A stretch of 54,478 nucleotides of DNA. Source: an uncultured Pelagibacteraceae bacterium (GTDB taxonomy: Bacteria > Pseudomonadota > Alphaproteobacteria > Pelagibacterales > Pelagibacteraceae). The translations under genes were made by a program, and so were the position numbers. Below, piece by piece: positions 53,372-54,478 of this stretch. The DNA lies in the NCBI GenBank assembly GCA_902533775.1, contig CACANA010000002.1, forward strand, positions 1 to 54,478, given 5' to 3'. Below the pieces are notes generated by a model. The model worked only from the letters and a program-made list of their open reading frames with translations, made no database searches and had not been told where the DNA came from. How positions within the stretch are numbered: the first letter of the stretch is position 1; each line of letters starts with the position of its first letter.

Positions 53372-54132
53372 TATTGAAAAAATAATCTTTCAAAATTTTC
53401 ATTTGTAATAGTTTCTAATTCATCAAAGGTTTTTGATTTTAATTCTGAAAGTTTTTCCAATGTATATTTAATAAAAGAAGGTTCATTTTTTTTACCTCTC
53501 ATTGGTATAGGTGCTAAGAAAGGACTGTCTGTTTCAATTAAAATTTTATCATTTTCAATCATTTTAAAAGTTTCTTGAAGGTCATTACTATTTTTAAAAG
53601 TTATTATTCCACTAGCAGAAAAATACGCATTTAATGTCATCATTTTTTTTGCAAACTCTTTTGAACCTGTAAAACAATGCATAAGTATTTTAATATCACT
53701 ATTTTTATATCTATTTAAAATATCAAAAGTTTCTGTTTCGGCACTTCTGGAATGAACTATTAAAGGATAATTTAGTTCAATGGAGGCCTCTATATGTGTC
53801 TCAAAACTTTTAATTTGATCATTTTTATGACTATTTTCATAATAAAAATCTAATCCTGTCTCTCCCACTCCAATTATTTTTTTAAATTTATTAGCATTTT
53901 CAACAATGAATTTTTTATCCATCTTATCAATGCTGGATTCATGAGGATGAATTCCTATACTTCCATAAATTATTTCATCAAGATTTATTATTTTTTTAAT
54001 GTTTTCAAAACTTTTTGAATTGGTTGAAATAGTTAGAATTTTCTTTAATCCATTTTCCTTAGAACGTTTGATAACTTCACTAATATTTGAATAAAGGGGT
54101 TCGTGATCAAGATGACAATGTGAGTCTATCAT
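53371..54132 (-). CDS. tatD: TatD family metal-dependent DNase
   Basis: 253 residues with MIDSHCHLDH (first metal site), GVGETGLDFYY (Glu), PLIVHSRSAE, ILMHCFTGS and LIETDSPFLAP. TatD proteins are 3'-5' exonucleases acting in DNA repair or turnover. It overlaps the metG C-terminal segment (ATGA) upstream and shares a base with the MBL gene downstream, the normal metG-tatD-MBL order but on the minus strand. Confidence 0.93.
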   Translation of the reverse strand: MIDSHCHLDHEPLYSNISEVIKRSKENGLKKILTISTNSKSFENIKKIINLDEIIYGSIGIHPHESSIDKMDKKFIVENANKFKKIIGVGETGLDFYYENSHKNDQIKSFETHIEASIELNYPLIVHSRSAETETFDILNRYKNSDIKILMHCFTGSKEFAKKMMTLNAYFSASGIITFKNSNDLQETFKMIENDKILIETDSPFLAPIPMRGKKNEPSFIKYTLEKLSELKSKTFDELETITNENFERLFFQ

Positions 54133-54478
54133 TTTTCAATTTTTTTAAACAAAATATCTAATTTATTTATTTTTAAATCTTTTTTTAAAATCTCATTATT
54201 ATCAATTGAAGTAAAATCAATAGAATTTTCTGTTTCATCAAAAACATTTAGCACTTTTAATGATGTTTCTGGCATTACTGGATATAGCAGGATAGTAATT
54301 TTTCTAATTAATTCTAACGCAGTATAAACAATCGTATTTAACCTTAATCTATCATCTTTCTTCTTCCAAGGTTCCTGATCATTAAAATATTTATTTGCTG
54401 CAAACAATCTATCTACAATAAAACTCATATATTGGTTTATGTCTTGATTGTCTATAAATGATCTTATTTTATCTAGAT
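54129..54478 (-). CDS. metG: Methionyl-tRNA synthetase C-terminal domain, 5' end missing
   Basis: The frame is open to the right edge, giving 116 codons with stop, longer than the segment from the ATG at 54428. The edge sequence reads LDKIRSFIDNQDINQY and continues into MSFIVDRLFAANKYFNDQEPW and LLYPVMPETSLKVLNVF, the MetRS anticodon-binding helices. Compared with family members, it begins about 24 residues beyond the point where the plus-strand metG stops. The rest of metG, if present, lies outside the window. It does not match any tatD or MBL part. Confidence 0.85.
   Translation of the reverse strand, partial: LDKIRSFIDNQDINQYMSFIVDRLFAANKYFNDQEPWKKKDDRLRLNTIVYTALELIRKITILLYPVMPETSLKVLNVFDETENSIDFTSIDNNEILKKDLKINKLDILFKKIEK

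Overview
The window looks like an open-ocean alphaproteobacterium of the SAR11 (Candidatus Pelagibacter) type. It is very A+T-rich (G+C roughly 30% by eye) and almost wholly coding. No gap between genes exceeds about 150 bases, neighbouring genes often overlap by 1-20 bases, and gene order follows alphaproteobacterial blocks (argS-nagZ-scpAB-tatABC-serS-yajC-secDF; uvrA-ssb-gyrA-coaD-ppi-tgt; mltB-rlpA-dac-tmk-holB-metG). I see no mobile elements, CRISPR arrays, rRNA or phage genes.

Region 1 (1-16.8 kb) is a phosphate-stress island. A diacylglycerol-kinase-like gene diverges from a plcP/agt pair, which in other bacteria replaces phospholipids with glycolipids. Next come phoR, an unknown secreted protein, pstS, a strong terminator, pstCAB-phoU-phoB, a SixA-like phosphatase and ppk-ppx (polyphosphate). 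On the other strand an operon encodes a small membrane protein, a thioredoxin-type arsenate reductase, an aquaglyceroporin-like channel and a Nudix hydrolase. Candidate PhoB boxes (7-bp repeats at 11-bp period) lie upstream of dagK, plcP, pstS and the arsenate operon. The island therefore reads as one PhoR/PhoB programme: import phosphate, spare it in lipids, store it as polyphosphate and expel arsenate taken up by mistake.

Region 2 (16.8-20.3 kb) is a zinc-uptake locus. znuC-znuB-zur and a small membrane protein run one way and znuA the other, from an intergenic region with two tandem Zur-type palindromes. ZnuA has a very long His/Asp loop and ZnuC a short His-rich tail.

Region 3 (20.4-42.2 kb) is mostly housekeeping: a DpkA-like dehydrogenase, xth, erpA, dgt, argS, nagZ, scpAB, tatABC, serS, yajC-secDF, uvrA, ssb, gyrA, coaD, a peptidyl-prolyl isomerase that seems to have two starts, and a tRNA-guanine transglycosylase whose four zinc ligands are all replaced. 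tRNA-Lys(UUU) closes the block.

Region 4 (42.2-54.5 kb) holds an M48 lipoprotein protease, DUF502, recG, sdhE, tRNA-Ser(UGA), rarD, mltB, a degenerate rlpA, a D,D-carboxypeptidase, tmk, holB and the N-terminal two thirds of metG. From 52.6 kb the expected downstream genes (MBL hydrolase, tatD, metG C-terminus) appear in inverted orientation. This is either a true inversion that splits metG or a chimeric join. It is the main reliability warning for the window.
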